Shown here piece after piece: positions 7,068 to 14,681 of a stretch of 52,724 bases of DNA. The notes under the pieces are model-generated. The model saw only the letters and a program-made list of their open reading frames with translations. It did no database searches and was not told the origin of the DNA. The DNA is from a virus. A program made the translations under genes and the position numbers. The stretch is from the IMG/VR virus record IMGVR_UViG_3300022885_000020, positions 1-52,724 of that record, one strand, 5' to 3'. Numbering within the stretch: position 1 is the first letter of the stretch; each line of letters opens with the position of its first letter.

Positions 7068-8145
7068 TCTAATCGCCCCAATGAATCAGCTTGGGTATGG
7101 GCAAGTAGGGCAAAACATTCTACATGCGTTGTCCAGGTTCACGCAGTACGATGTCGCCCTCTTTCCTATTGGTCAAGTTAGGATGGAAGATGTGAAGAGT
7201 AGGTTTGAGACAATTCAAAACTCAATCAACCTAGCCAAAACCCCCAACTTCAATGCCCCCTGTATTAGACTCTGGCATCAACATGATATGTCTCAGTTTG
7301 TTGGCAATGGCAAGAAGATTGGGTTTCCTATCTTTGAACTTGACACCTTCACAAAACAAGAGAAGCACCATCTTTGTAATTTAGATCACATTTTTGTGTG
7401 CTCAGGATGGGCCAAGAGTATCATATTAAAAGAGCTTGACAACTCTTCTTACATGGTCGGCGACAACAAAGTTAGCGTCATACCCCTGGGTGTTCAAACT
7501 TACGACATAGAGAGCAAACCAACCAGCGGCCCCACTAAGTTCTTTACTTGTGGCAAGTGGGAGATTCGGAAGGGACATGACGCCGTCATCGAAGCGTTCA
7601 ACTTAGCTTTTAAGGATCACGATGACGTAGAGTTACACATGATGTGTACTAATCCTTTCTTAAATGCCAAACAACACAAAGCCTGGGAGAATAAGTACTT
7701 AGGGTCAGAACTGGGGCACAAAGTTCGATTCTTACCTAGGGTAGATTCGCATCAAGAAGTTTTAAAAACCATGAATTCGATGGATTGTGGTGTATTTATT
7801 TCAAGGGCGGAAGGTTGGAATCTTGAGCTTCTGGAAATGATGTCACTTGGAAAACCCGTGATAGCAACTAACTATTCAGGACATACAGAGTTTTGTAATA
7901 GTGACAACAGCCTGTTGGTAGAGATTGATGAACTTGAAACAGCAGTAGACAACATTTGGTTTCACGGACAGGGACGATGGGCTAAGCTAGGAGCAGAGCA
8001 AGTGACGCAAACCGCTAGACACATGCGAGACGTACACGTAAAGAAGCCTACAAATATAGAAGGAATTAACACTGGTAAGAAATTTACTTGGAAAAACACA
8101 ACAACGGAGATAATGGATGCAATCGACAGCTTTAGAGATTTTTAG
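7057..8145 (+). CDS. Glycosyltransferase, GT4 (GT-B) family
   Basis: A 362-residue GT-B enzyme. The N-terminal half has LGYGQVGQNILHAL; the C-terminal half contains VSVIPLGVQT, KFFTCGKWEIRKGHDAVIEAF and the family signature RAEGWNLELLEMMSLGKPVI (E-x7-E nucleotide-sugar-binding block), then TNYSGHTEF. These are standard GT4 elements. It is related in layout to the three GT4-like proteins at 38044, 40793 and 42067. It probably acts with the CAP59-like enzyme encoded just upstream. Confidence 0.85.
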   Translation: MDLNLIAPMNQLGYGQVGQNILHALSRFTQYDVALFPIGQVRMEDVKSRFETIQNSINLAKTPNFNAPCIRLWHQHDMSQFVGNGKKIGFPIFELDTFTKQEKHHLCNLDHIFVCSGWAKSIILKELDNSSYMVGDNKVSVIPLGVQTYDIESKPTSGPTKFFTCGKWEIRKGHDAVIEAFNLAFKDHDDVELHMMCTNPFLNAKQHKAWENKYLGSELGHKVRFLPRVDSHQEVLKTMNSMDCGVFISRAEGWNLELLEMMSLGKPVIATNYSGHTEFCNSDNSLLVEIDELETAVDNIWFHGQGRWAKLGAEQVTQTARHMRDVHVKKPTNIEGINTGKKFTWKNTTTEIMDAIDSFRDF

Positions 8146-8578
8146 GGTAGCAGTAGAACAGGCACAACTAGAGGCACAACTTGTGGCAGCAAAGGCTGCG
8201 GATGAAGAGACAGAGCCTGGAGTAGAAGCTATTTGTTCAGAAGAGCAAGAACCAGCAGATGAGCCGGTTGTTAACGCTTCCTTTGTCTACTCAATTCTTA
8301 ATGGAGACAATGACTCTCCGCACCTGACAACAGAGGTGGACGACTTTTCTACAGACAACTTAGAGTCTCTAGCTAAGCTAATCGCCCCAATGTCTCACCC
8401 ACAGTTCTTTTACCTAGTGCTAAACAAGGTACAACAGGACTTTGCGATAGCAGACAGAGAAATGGATTTCGCATACTTTATGCAGAAGATAGAAGAGCAG
8501 AAGGCAGAATTTGAATCTAACATGGGTGATCCTTACATCACGCCATTGGAATTATCTAAGAGGAACAGCAATGAGTAA
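8117..8578 (+). CDS. Hypothetical acidic protein, 153 aa
   Basis: ATG 8117 follows GGAG at 8106-8109 and overlaps the GT4 gene by 29 bases. The N-terminal 50 residues are alanine/glutamate rich and probably disordered or helical; the C-terminal half (about 75-140) looks folded, with SLAKLIAPMSHPQFFYLVLN and FAYFMQKIEEQKAEF. No family recognised. It is followed by another acidic protein and the sigma factor in one overlapping block. Confidence 0.55.
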   Translation: MQSTALEIFRVAVEQAQLEAQLVAAKAADEETEPGVEAICSEEQEPADEPVVNASFVYSILNGDNDSPHLTTEVDDFSTDNLESLAKLIAPMSHPQFFYLVLNKVQQDFAIADREMDFAYFMQKIEEQKAEFESNMGDPYITPLELSKRNSNE

Positions 8579-8996
8579 AGACAAGTTTATCATGTGGGAG
8601 AAGTTTGAGCATTATGTCAATAAGCATATTGGTATCTCCAAGTTATTGATGACTGGCAGCTTCATTAAACCAAAAGAAGCGGTAGAGAAGGACAACTTTG
8701 TAGAAGAGTTCGAGGAAGAACAAGAGGACGACGAGCAGTACGCAGTAATGCAATTCCCAATTACTGAGGACTTACTTGAGGGAATTAAACTCACAACCAA
8801 CTTTGAGTGCTGGTTGGCACACTGTAATTTTCCAATCACTAATGAATTGGTTATGAAGCTGAATAAGACAGAAGGGATTGAGTACTTGGAAATTTTGAGC
8901 AAGTATAGATTCCTCATCGGGTTGGGCAAGGCATTCACACTAAAGGACGTTAGAGCAAATCTACAACAGGATCTAGGAGTTACCAACAATGAATGA
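8571..8996 (+). CDS. Hypothetical acidic protein, 141 aa
   Basis: ATG 8571 is preferred to the longer frame from 8511 because it overlaps the previous gene by only eight bases and has a purine-rich RBS (AGAGGA). Residues about 43-57 are a dense acidic run (EEFEEEQEDDEQ) and the rest is mixed helical. The protein is unknown. Its overlap with the downstream sigma factor gene (ATG 8989) suggests linked expression, and an acidic partner for a DNA-binding sigma protein is conceivable, but that is inference. Confidence 0.55.
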   Translation: MSKDKFIMWEKFEHYVNKHIGISKLLMTGSFIKPKEAVEKDNFVEEFEEEQEDDEQYAVMQFPITEDLLEGIKLTTNFECWLAHCNFPITNELVMKLNKTEGIEYLEILSKYRFLIGLGKAFTLKDVRANLQQDLGVTNNE

Positions 8997-9489
8997 TATT
9001 AGCAATGACGACATGCTTGTGGCGATTGAAAATCAAGACTATCAAAAGATCATGGCCAAGGCCTCCAGGCGTTTCTTTGGGCTACTGAGCTACGACGAAA
9101 TCGAATCGTGCAAACTTACCGCGTTGTGGAAAGCACTCAGCAGATACGACGTGGAGGCTCCCAGACGCAACAAGAAAGAGGCTCCCAAGTTTACAAGCTT
9201 TCTCTATCGAGGGGTACAGCTTGAGTGCAAGACGGCTGTGAAGTTTGTGATAGTAGGAAAGAAACAACAAGAGCCAATACACGACAACATTGGTGTTGAT
9301 TCTGCCGCTATCGATAGTTTCGAGATGAGAGATGAGATTTCACGCATCAAACATGGTGACGTTATCGAAGAGCTATACTTCAATGGTCTAACGATCAAAG
9401 AACTAGCTGAGAAGGTCGGAGTTAGTAAGCAGATCATTGCTATCCGAAAGAAAAGGGCACTAAAATCTTTGAAAGCACGATTGGAATAG
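8989..9489 (+). CDS. Phage sigma factor, sigma70/ECF-like
   Basis: A 166-residue protein with the two-domain plan of short sigma factors. The region-2-like part has DEIESCKLTALWKALSRYD followed by FTSFLYRGVQLEC. The C-terminal region 4 is a clear helix-turn-helix, LTIKELAEKVGVSKQIIAIR (about residues 135-154), then a basic end helix RALKSLKARLE. It would direct host RNA polymerase to phage promoters, much as T4 gp55 serves late promoters. The GTGTATAAT-type promoters in this window look sigma70-dependent, so its own target may be different. A promoter for the next gene starts inside its 3' end. Confidence 0.7.
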   Translation: MNDISNDDMLVAIENQDYQKIMAKASRRFFGLLSYDEIESCKLTALWKALSRYDVEAPRRNKKEAPKFTSFLYRGVQLECKTAVKFVIVGKKQQEPIHDNIGVDSAAIDSFEMRDEISRIKHGDVIEELYFNGLTIKELAEKVGVSKQIIAIRKKRALKSLKARLE

Positions 9490-9497
9490 TGTATAAT
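9469..9497 (+). promoter_or_regulatory. Sigma70-like promoter for the 9572 gene
   Basis: TTGAAA (9469-9474), 17-base spacer, TATAAT (9492-9497) in the string GTGTATAAT. The -35 lies inside the sigma factor coding sequence and the -10 just past its stop. The leader of about 65 bases to ATG 9572 ends with CGGAGAAG as RBS. Confidence 0.7.
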
Positions 9498-9571
9498 TAG
9501 ATAGGAAACTAGGATCTTTTGCGGAATTGGAATTATGATAAACACAAATTCTACATTTTCGGAGAAGAAAC

Positions 9572-10231
9572 ATGGCCGTACAAGGTGCAAAAGGTTCTAG
9601 TGGCTCACAAGTAGCTAACAACGACGGTGGTACAGTTATCCAAGGTGGTAACATCCACGAAGACTCTAAAATCACCAACAGCCTAGAGATCAAGGATCTC
9701 GGCTTTCAGGGTAAATATGGTTCCCAGCTAGTTAGGGCTGAGGCTACTAGCGACGACCTCACAGATCCTAATGGTCTGATTGAGGCTAATCCAGATAGTG
9801 CTGGTGGGTTCGCCCAACAGTACTCTTACAGCGATCAAAACGTTATCGCTATCGGTCTGGATGCCACCATCAATGGTGAGCCGTCGAACCTACAAACCCC
9901 AGCCTCAGACGTAGCAGGGGTTTCTCGTTACAAGCGTAACACTCACGTTGGAACAACGATGCAAGGGAAGCAACAATGGGTTTACCCAATTCTTCCTGGT
10001 ATCGAAAGAGTTCCAGGTAAAGTCGCAGATGCTAACGAAGGCAAAGAGTACAAGTTCGCTGCTACTACGGAAGCTGGCGAAGAAGGCTTCGACCAAGCGG
10101 TTGAGTACAACAGACAGTTCCCAGGTGAATTAACCTACAGAACTGGTGCCCCACAACCTGTTAATGCTCGATTTAGAGACATGGAAGGAGTAGACACAAG
10201 AAGCTACAACGACGGATCAGGCACTCTGTAA
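9572..10231 (+). CDS. Hypothetical protein, possibly structural, 219 aa
   Basis: Not recognised. The protein is cysteine-free, rich in glycine, asparagine and serine, with no membrane segment or signal. It begins MAVQGAKGSSGSQVANNDGG and has a beta-rich composition later (QWVYPILPGIERVPG, EYNRQFPGELTYRTG). Its strong own promoter, the good RBS, and the absence of overlap with neighbours fit an abundantly made protein such as a virion component, but that is inference only. It lies immediately upstream of a small membrane protein and a protease. Confidence 0.6.
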   Translation: MAVQGAKGSSGSQVANNDGGTVIQGGNIHEDSKITNSLEIKDLGFQGKYGSQLVRAEATSDDLTDPNGLIEANPDSAGGFAQQYSYSDQNVIAIGLDATINGEPSNLQTPASDVAGVSRYKRNTHVGTTMQGKQQWVYPILPGIERVPGKVADANEGKEYKFAATTEAGEEGFDQAVEYNRQFPGELTYRTGAPQPVNARFRDMEGVDTRSYNDGSGTL

Positions 10232-10271
10232 GCTTCGTTTTTAGTTAACCTCACACAATAAAGGTGATAAG

Positions 10272-10526
10272 ATGGCAGATGAAAAGAAAAAGGGATCTTC
10301 AAGATTCAAGTTCAACAGTATGGACCTAATGGATGTACTCAAGAATGCAATCATGGTTGGTTTGGCTGCTGTTTTGACCTTCGTTGTTGACAACATTGGT
10401 AATATTGAAATGGGTGAGAACCTGTTGATTGTTATCCCAATGGTGACAATGGCCCTGAATGCTGCGATCCGTTGGATCAAGGACACGACATTCGGGAACG
10501 AAGATCAAACAGAAGATAACGAGTAA
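10272..10526 (+). CDS. Small two-helix membrane protein, holin-like
   Basis: An 84-residue protein with a charged N-terminus (MADEKKKGSSRFKFNS), two hydrophobic segments (about 24-42, IMVGLAAVLTFVVDNIG; about 50-68, LLIVIPMVTMALNAAIRW) and an acidic C-terminal tail. Size and topology match class II holins, which permeabilise the inner membrane at lysis. It directly precedes a protease gene, so a lysis or maturation role is possible. No sequence motif proves it. The RBS is AAGGTGAT. Confidence 0.45.
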   Translation: MADEKKKGSSRFKFNSMDLMDVLKNAIMVGLAAVLTFVVDNIGNIEMGENLLIVIPMVTMALNAAIRWIKDTTFGNEDQTEDNE

Positions 10527-10543
10527 ACAACGGAGAGCAACAC

Positions 10544-12439
10544 ATGAGTAATCATTTTGAAAGTCCTCAGACTATTGAGAAAGCATACGAACAAGGTTTA
10601 GTCGGTTCGTATTGTGACAAGGAAGAATTGGACGCACTGTTGGGTGAACTAAAGCACCCATTATTCAGTGTTGCTGCTCATAACTTGTACGGGACTGGTG
10701 AAGGGAAGATTAGTCTTCCTTTCAAGTCCCTGTTGAAGTATGACCCAGGATTTGGGCCAGCAGAAGCACAAAAGACAGGTGACTGTTACGCAAAGGGCAC
10801 AATAGTTATTGGAGAAGAGACCAAGACTATAGAAAAGGTCAAGATAGGAGATATGATATTTGGTCCAGATGGCGATTTAACCAGGGTAATTAGCACAAAA
10901 AAGCAAATTTCCCAAAAAAGCCTTGTAAAAATAAAGACGAAGGGGTCTGTACCGCTAATTGTAACAGAAGACCATGAAGTTATGGTTTCAAGAGATGGAA
11001 ACAGATCCCTTATAGAGGCCAAACACATTGAAAAGGGAGACTATTTAGTTACCCCAGCTAGTTTGCTAGATGGTGAAAAGTTTAACCTCTCTCCCTTTTC
11101 AAGTCATAAAGATTTTGATTGGTTTTTGGGTTATTTTTTGGGTGACGGGTGGTGCGATACAAAACAAATAGAAATAACCTTCGCAGAGCACCAGGAAGAT
11201 TATTATAGAACCTGTAAAGATTTGCTAGAAGATTTTGGTTTTAGAGTCAGAAGGTGCAACTACAAAGGCAAAGACACCACAGCGTTTAGGTTTAGGTGTT
11301 GGTGCCCAGGTTTAGCTGAACCTCTTAGAGCGATTGCTTATAATCAAGATAAAGACAAGGTTTTTCCCCTTGGAGCAATTGGCAACACTGAGATTTTATG
11401 CGGATTGATAGACTCTGACGGTTTCAGAAAACCTGGAAAAGAAACGTTTGATTCTAAATCTGTATCTTTAGCTTATGGAGTTTATTATTCTTACCTAAAG
11501 CTTGGATATAGACCAACTATCAATATTTTTCATAGGTCTAAAAATGGGTCTTATGAAACTTCTAGTGTTAGTTATAGAGTTTCTTGTATTTTTGAGAAGA
11601 AGAAAAATTATTCTTATGTAGAAGATGGTTTACTGCATATTTTAGTTAGTTCTACAGAGCTTGAAGCAGGATCACACGAAGTTTATGATATAGGCGTTGA
11701 ACACGAAGACCATTGTTTTTTAGCTAATGGTGTTATTTCTCACAACTGCGTATCTCACGCTACAAGAAATGCTGTAGACATTAGTCGAGCAGTAGAGATT
11801 GATAACGGAGAAGCAGAAGACTTTGTGGGCCGAAGTGCCACAGAGGGTATTTATGGAGCTAGGGGCCACAGAGGACAAGGTATGTCCTGTAGTGCTGCTG
11901 CTAGATTTGTATCTACAAGCGGAGGCATTCTAGTAAGAAAGAAGTACAGCTTTGCTGACCTATCTAAGTACAACGTAAATGTTGGCATGGGATGGGGTGG
12001 TAGAGGCGTACCTAGAGATGTTCTTACTGAGGCTTCTAAGCATCAAGTTAAGACGGTCAGTATGGTTCACACCGTAGAGTCCGCTAGAGACGCACTAGCT
12101 AATGGCTATGCTATCTCAGTTTGTTCGAGTCAGGGTTTCGGTAGTAGCCGAGACAAGAGCGGCATCGCGAGCCCTAAGGGTTCGTGGGCACACGCTATGG
12201 CCTGGATTGGTTGTGACGACAGTAGAGAGATTTTTAACGAGACCCTCTTCTTGGTTCAAAACTCTTGGGGCATTTGGAATAGCGGTCCTTTGAGATTGGG
12301 GCAACCCGAAGGTAGTTTCTGGATTCGCGAAAGCGTTGCCAAGAGAATGCTTGGGGCAGATGGCTCGTTTGTATTCAGCAATATCGACGGATTTAAGCCT
12401 AGAAAGCTTGACTACTCGATTATCACAGAGGTACTATAA
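10544..12439 (+). CDS. Papain-like (C1) cysteine protease interrupted by an intein
   Basis: The 631-residue precursor contains a 321-residue intein (residues 81-401); the joined extein is 310 residues. The extein reads QKTGD joined to CVSHATRN, the papain-type nucleophile block, with the catalytic His in SWAHAMAWIGC and the Asn/Trp block QNSWGIWNSG. The nucleophile cysteine is the +1 residue of the intein, so the enzyme cannot be active until the intein is spliced out. Substrates are unknown; candidates are virion proteins or host wall peptides. It overlaps the next gene by one base (TAATG). Confidence 0.8.
   Translation: MSNHFESPQTIEKAYEQGLVGSYCDKEELDALLGELKHPLFSVAAHNLYGTGEGKISLPFKSLLKYDPGFGPAEAQKTGDCYAKGTIVIGEETKTIEKVKIGDMIFGPDGDLTRVISTKKQISQKSLVKIKTKGSVPLIVTEDHEVMVSRDGNRSLIEAKHIEKGDYLVTPASLLDGEKFNLSPFSSHKDFDWFLGYFLGDGWCDTKQIEITFAEHQEDYYRTCKDLLEDFGFRVRRCNYKGKDTTAFRFRCWCPGLAEPLRAIAYNQDKDKVFPLGAIGNTEILCGLIDSDGFRKPGKETFDSKSVSLAYGVYYSYLKLGYRPTINIFHRSKNGSYETSSVSYRVSCIFEKKKNYSYVEDGLLHILVSSTELEAGSHEVYDIGVEHEDHCFLANGVISHNCVSHATRNAVDISRAVEIDNGEAEDFVGRSATEGIYGARGHRGQGMSCSAAARFVSTSGGILVRKKYSFADLSKYNVNVGMGWGGRGVPRDVLTEASKHQVKTVSMVHTVESARDALANGYAISVCSSQGFGSSRDKSGIASPKGSWAHAMAWIGCDDSREIFNETLFLVQNSWGIWNSGPLRLGQPEGSFWIRESVAKRMLGADGSFVFSNIDGFKPRKLDYSIITEVL
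10784..11746 (+). mobile_element. Intein with LAGLIDADG endonuclease in the protease gene
   Basis: 321 residues. It starts at Cys (block A CYAKGTIVIG), has block B in VTEDHEVMV, two LAGLIDADG-type motifs (FLGYFLGDGW and LCGLIDSDGF), block F HEVYDIGVEHEDHCFLANG, and ends in the canonical ISHN before +1 Cys. All splicing residues and both LAGLIDADG acidic residues are present, so it looks active for splicing and homing. The DNA appears more A/T rich than the flanking protease sequence. Boundaries were set by the continuity of the protease sequence and the HN|C junction. Confidence 0.93.
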
Positions 12440-13380
12440 TGAAGAATGTATTGATTTTTGCCCTAGTAGTAATGCTAGGGGCGACTTCCTACACAGCATT
12501 TGTTCCTGGGGATCAAACTCCAGCGGCAGTTGTTGAGGTAGATACTGGACTTTTGAATAGTACTTACACTGAATACTATCCTCTTGTCGTAACTGCTTTT
12601 GATAGGGCTGAAAAAGAGTTCATTAAAAAGGTAGTGATCGACGAAGTTCAAAGAATGGACCCAGATCCAAAGATTTGTGCTTGCAAGGGAACTGGGTTAA
12701 TGCCTACTGACGGTGGAGCGGTAAAGCTTTACTGTAAGTATCACGGCAATAGATCTTCTGATGACAGAATTGCCGCAATTGAAGAAAGAATGGCTCAAAT
12801 GCAACTAGAACTTGATAAGGAGGTCGTCATTGACGCACCTATTCTTAGAGAGAGTTTGGAAGAGCTAATGAAAGAAAGAGAAAAGGCCGTTGGTTGTACC
12901 TGTACTCCAGAACAAGCTGCGGCTGGAACTTGCCCATGTGGTGAAAACTGTAAGTGTCACGAGAAGACACCCACAAAAGAGCCAGTGGTAGCTGAGGCTA
13001 TTAGCGATGCAGAGCCATTGAAAGAGTTTGTTAGAAAAGAAAGAGAGAAAAATACGGCAGACAACACTGTTTATCAAGTTATTATGTTCTCTGCTGAATG
13101 GTGCGAACCTTGTAAGCAGTTCAAATCTACGACTCTTAAAGAATACTATAAGAAAGTAGAGGGCTTAGAGTTCTCGAAAAGTGCAAGTGCTGATTTTAGA
13201 GTGCTTGACATTGACGATCCACTCGTTACTGATTTCTATGTAGGACTTAGAGAGGGCTACAAAAGTATCCCTGTCTTCGTTGAGATTAAAGACAATGTTG
13301 TCGTTAGTCGAAGATTTGGGATCAAAGACATGGACGTACAGTTTTTAATCGACACATACGACTTTGAGGAAAAGAGATAA
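12439..13380 (+). CDS. Thioredoxin-domain protein with Cys-rich middle and signal anchor
   Basis: A 313-residue protein in four parts: an N-terminal hydrophobic segment (residues 2-22) that could be a signal peptide or anchor; a CACKGTG and later Cys region (80-99); a dense Cys cluster with CTCTPEQAAAGTCPCG and CKCH (153-173), which resembles a metal-binding cluster; and a C-terminal thioredoxin fold with active site SAEWCEPCKQF (CxxC at 222-225), cis-Pro region SIPVFVEI. A periplasmic or membrane-bound disulfide or metal-handling role is suggested. It is unusual for a phage and unlike short T4 thioredoxin. Confidence 0.65.
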   Translation: MKNVLIFALVVMLGATSYTAFVPGDQTPAAVVEVDTGLLNSTYTEYYPLVVTAFDRAEKEFIKKVVIDEVQRMDPDPKICACKGTGLMPTDGGAVKLYCKYHGNRSSDDRIAAIEERMAQMQLELDKEVVIDAPILRESLEELMKEREKAVGCTCTPEQAAAGTCPCGENCKCHEKTPTKEPVVAEAISDAEPLKEFVRKEREKNTADNTVYQVIMFSAEWCEPCKQFKSTTLKEYYKKVEGLEFSKSASADFRVLDIDDPLVTDFYVGLREGYKSIPVFVEIKDNVVVSRRFGIKDMDVQFLIDTYDFEEKR

Positions 13381-13790
13381 TGATTACACCAATTTTAGTA
13401 GGAGTGTGCGTTGTTATTGGACTAGTTTTACTTGTTCCAGTGATCTTCGGATACGATTCTATTACGGAGATGTTTAAGGGCAAGGAAGCAGTTGACAAAT
13501 TACCACCAGTAATGCCTATGCCATCGGGTCCAACGCCTGAGGTTGAAGTAGAATTGGTTCCTGTTGCACCAGTTAAGCCAGCAAGATCTAAGCTTGCCTA
13601 TATCGTTTCAGAATGGGAAGACTTTGTAAATGTTCTTGTTGACAATGGAATGCAAGAGTCCGCAGAGGACATGAAGTCTTTGCTTAACAAGATGGTTGAT
13701 GAGTATCGCAACGATCTAAATGAAGACGACAAAGATGAGAGTGTTGCCTCTATTGACAGCATTATTGCTCCCGCAGAAAAAGGAGAGTAA
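13380..13790 (+). CDS. N-terminally anchored membrane protein, 136 aa
   Basis: One N-terminal transmembrane segment (about residues 3-24, PILVGVCVVIGLVLLVPVIF), a proline-rich linker (about 40-60), and an acidic helical C-terminal domain (WEDFVNVLVDNGMQE, DMKSLLNKMVDEYRND). It begins on the stop of the thioredoxin gene (TAATG) and is followed three bases later by another membrane-anchored or lipoprotein-like product. A pair of this kind could be spanin-like, but no spanin motif is visible. Unrecognised. Confidence 0.5.
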   Translation: MITPILVGVCVVIGLVLLVPVIFGYDSITEMFKGKEAVDKLPPVMPMPSGPTPEVEVELVPVAPVKPARSKLAYIVSEWEDFVNVLVDNGMQESAEDMKSLLNKMVDEYRNDLNEDDKDESVASIDSIIAPAEKGE

Positions 13791-13792
13791 TT

Positions 13793-14275
13793 ATGAAAAA
13801 ACGATTGAGAATTATCCTCGGAACAGCTATAATAATCCTAGGTTGCTCTATCCCTTTGATTGAAAAGGGCCTTGTCTCGGTCATCGTTACTCCAGAACCG
13901 TCTATTAGACAAGTGATGGAGATTGAAAGACCTAGTGACGAAATGATTACCTTGGTTACACCATGGCGTGAAACTATTACAGAGAAGCAAGACCAAGAGT
14001 CTTTCGCCATTTTCAACGAAGAGTTTTCAGATAGGATTTCCCAGTACGAAGCTAAGGGACAATCTGTCCTACAGATTTATTCATCTGTTAGCAAAGAGGT
14101 ATTCGGAAAGAAACTGAAAGACAACTATGGGGGCGAAGTTGGTTCCCTTGTAGTGGAAGCTATGGAGTCTGTGTTGGGCGAGTTTGATACACCTTTGACA
14201 GACGAGAAGAAATCGGCACTGACAGAAAGGTTTAGTGCTATCGCGTGGTCCTTAGGTGGAGAGAGTGATGAGTAA
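13793..14275 (+). CDS. Lipoprotein-like or anchored protein, 160 aa
   Basis: Strong RBS (GGAGAG, 13783-13788) before ATG 13793. The N-terminus MKKRLRIILGTAIIILGC is a basic plus hydrophobic signal with a plausible lipobox (ILGC at about 15-18), though the following hydrophobic stretch (SIPLIEKGLVSVIV) could make it an uncleaved anchor. The rest is mixed alpha/acidic without a known domain. It belongs to the same membrane-protein run as 13380 and 14268. Confidence 0.5.
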   Translation: MKKRLRIILGTAIIILGCSIPLIEKGLVSVIVTPEPSIRQVMEIERPSDEMITLVTPWRETITEKQDQESFAIFNEEFSDRISQYEAKGQSVLQIYSSVSKEVFGKKLKDNYGGEVGSLVVEAMESVLGEFDTPLTDEKKSALTERFSAIAWSLGGESDE

Positions 14276-14582
14276 GTTTGAAGGCATTAGGTCAAAGGCT
14301 GAAAAAGAGTTCGGAAGTGATCCAAACGAAAGTGCGGTAGCGGGAAGAGCAGTAGACTTCCTAGAAGATTGGAGTAAGATGGCAAGCTGTGATGGCTGCG
14401 GTCTTAATATTTTTAGCAAGTGGAAGAGAAGAAGAGAGTGTTCTGCCTTTATTGAGGCAGGTTTATACAAGGCTAGAGAAGAAGAACATGGCTTCCTGGG
14501 TGCCTTACTTACAGCAGTGGCGTTTCAAATTCTTGTTCAAGTGATCGTGAAGTGGGTCATGAGCAAGTTCTTTGATGAGTAA
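14268..14582 (+). CDS. Small protein with C-terminal membrane segment, 104 aa
   Basis: ATG 14268 is preferred to the upstream start; it overlaps the preceding stop by eight bases and is preceded by GGAG. The soluble part has a Cys pair (SCDGCG, about 42-46) and a basic KWKRRREC stretch; the C-terminal segment (FLGALLTAVAFQILVQVIVKW) is a single transmembrane helix, giving a tail-anchored topology. Unrecognised. It is the last gene before a terminator-like hairpin. Confidence 0.5.
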   Translation: MSKFEGIRSKAEKEFGSDPNESAVAGRAVDFLEDWSKMASCDGCGLNIFSKWKRRRECSAFIEAGLYKAREEEHGFLGALLTAVAFQILVQVIVKWVMSKFFDE

Positions 14583-14606
14583 AACCCCTAAATTCAAATA
14601 ACAGAA

Positions 14607-14641
14607 AAGGTGCCACCTTGAACGGGGCGGTACCTTATTTT
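14607..14641 (+). terminator. Terminator-like hairpin before nrdJ
   Basis: AAGGTGCCACC (14607-14617) can pair with GGCGGTACCTT (14626-14636) with one G-T wobble and one mismatch, around an eight-base loop, followed by ATTTTG. It closes the membrane-protein block and overlaps a possible TTG start at 14640, which is one reason to start nrdJ at 14682. The T tract is short, so it may be leaky. Confidence 0.5.
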
Positions 14642-14681
14642 GTCTACACACCGAAACAAAGTAAAATTCAATGAGGAAAAT

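Noticed and set aside
13380-14582. Reading the run of anchored proteins as a holin/spanin lysis cassette
   Set aside because: Topology alone fits; no spanin, endolysin or holin motif is visible, so only a tentative remark was kept.
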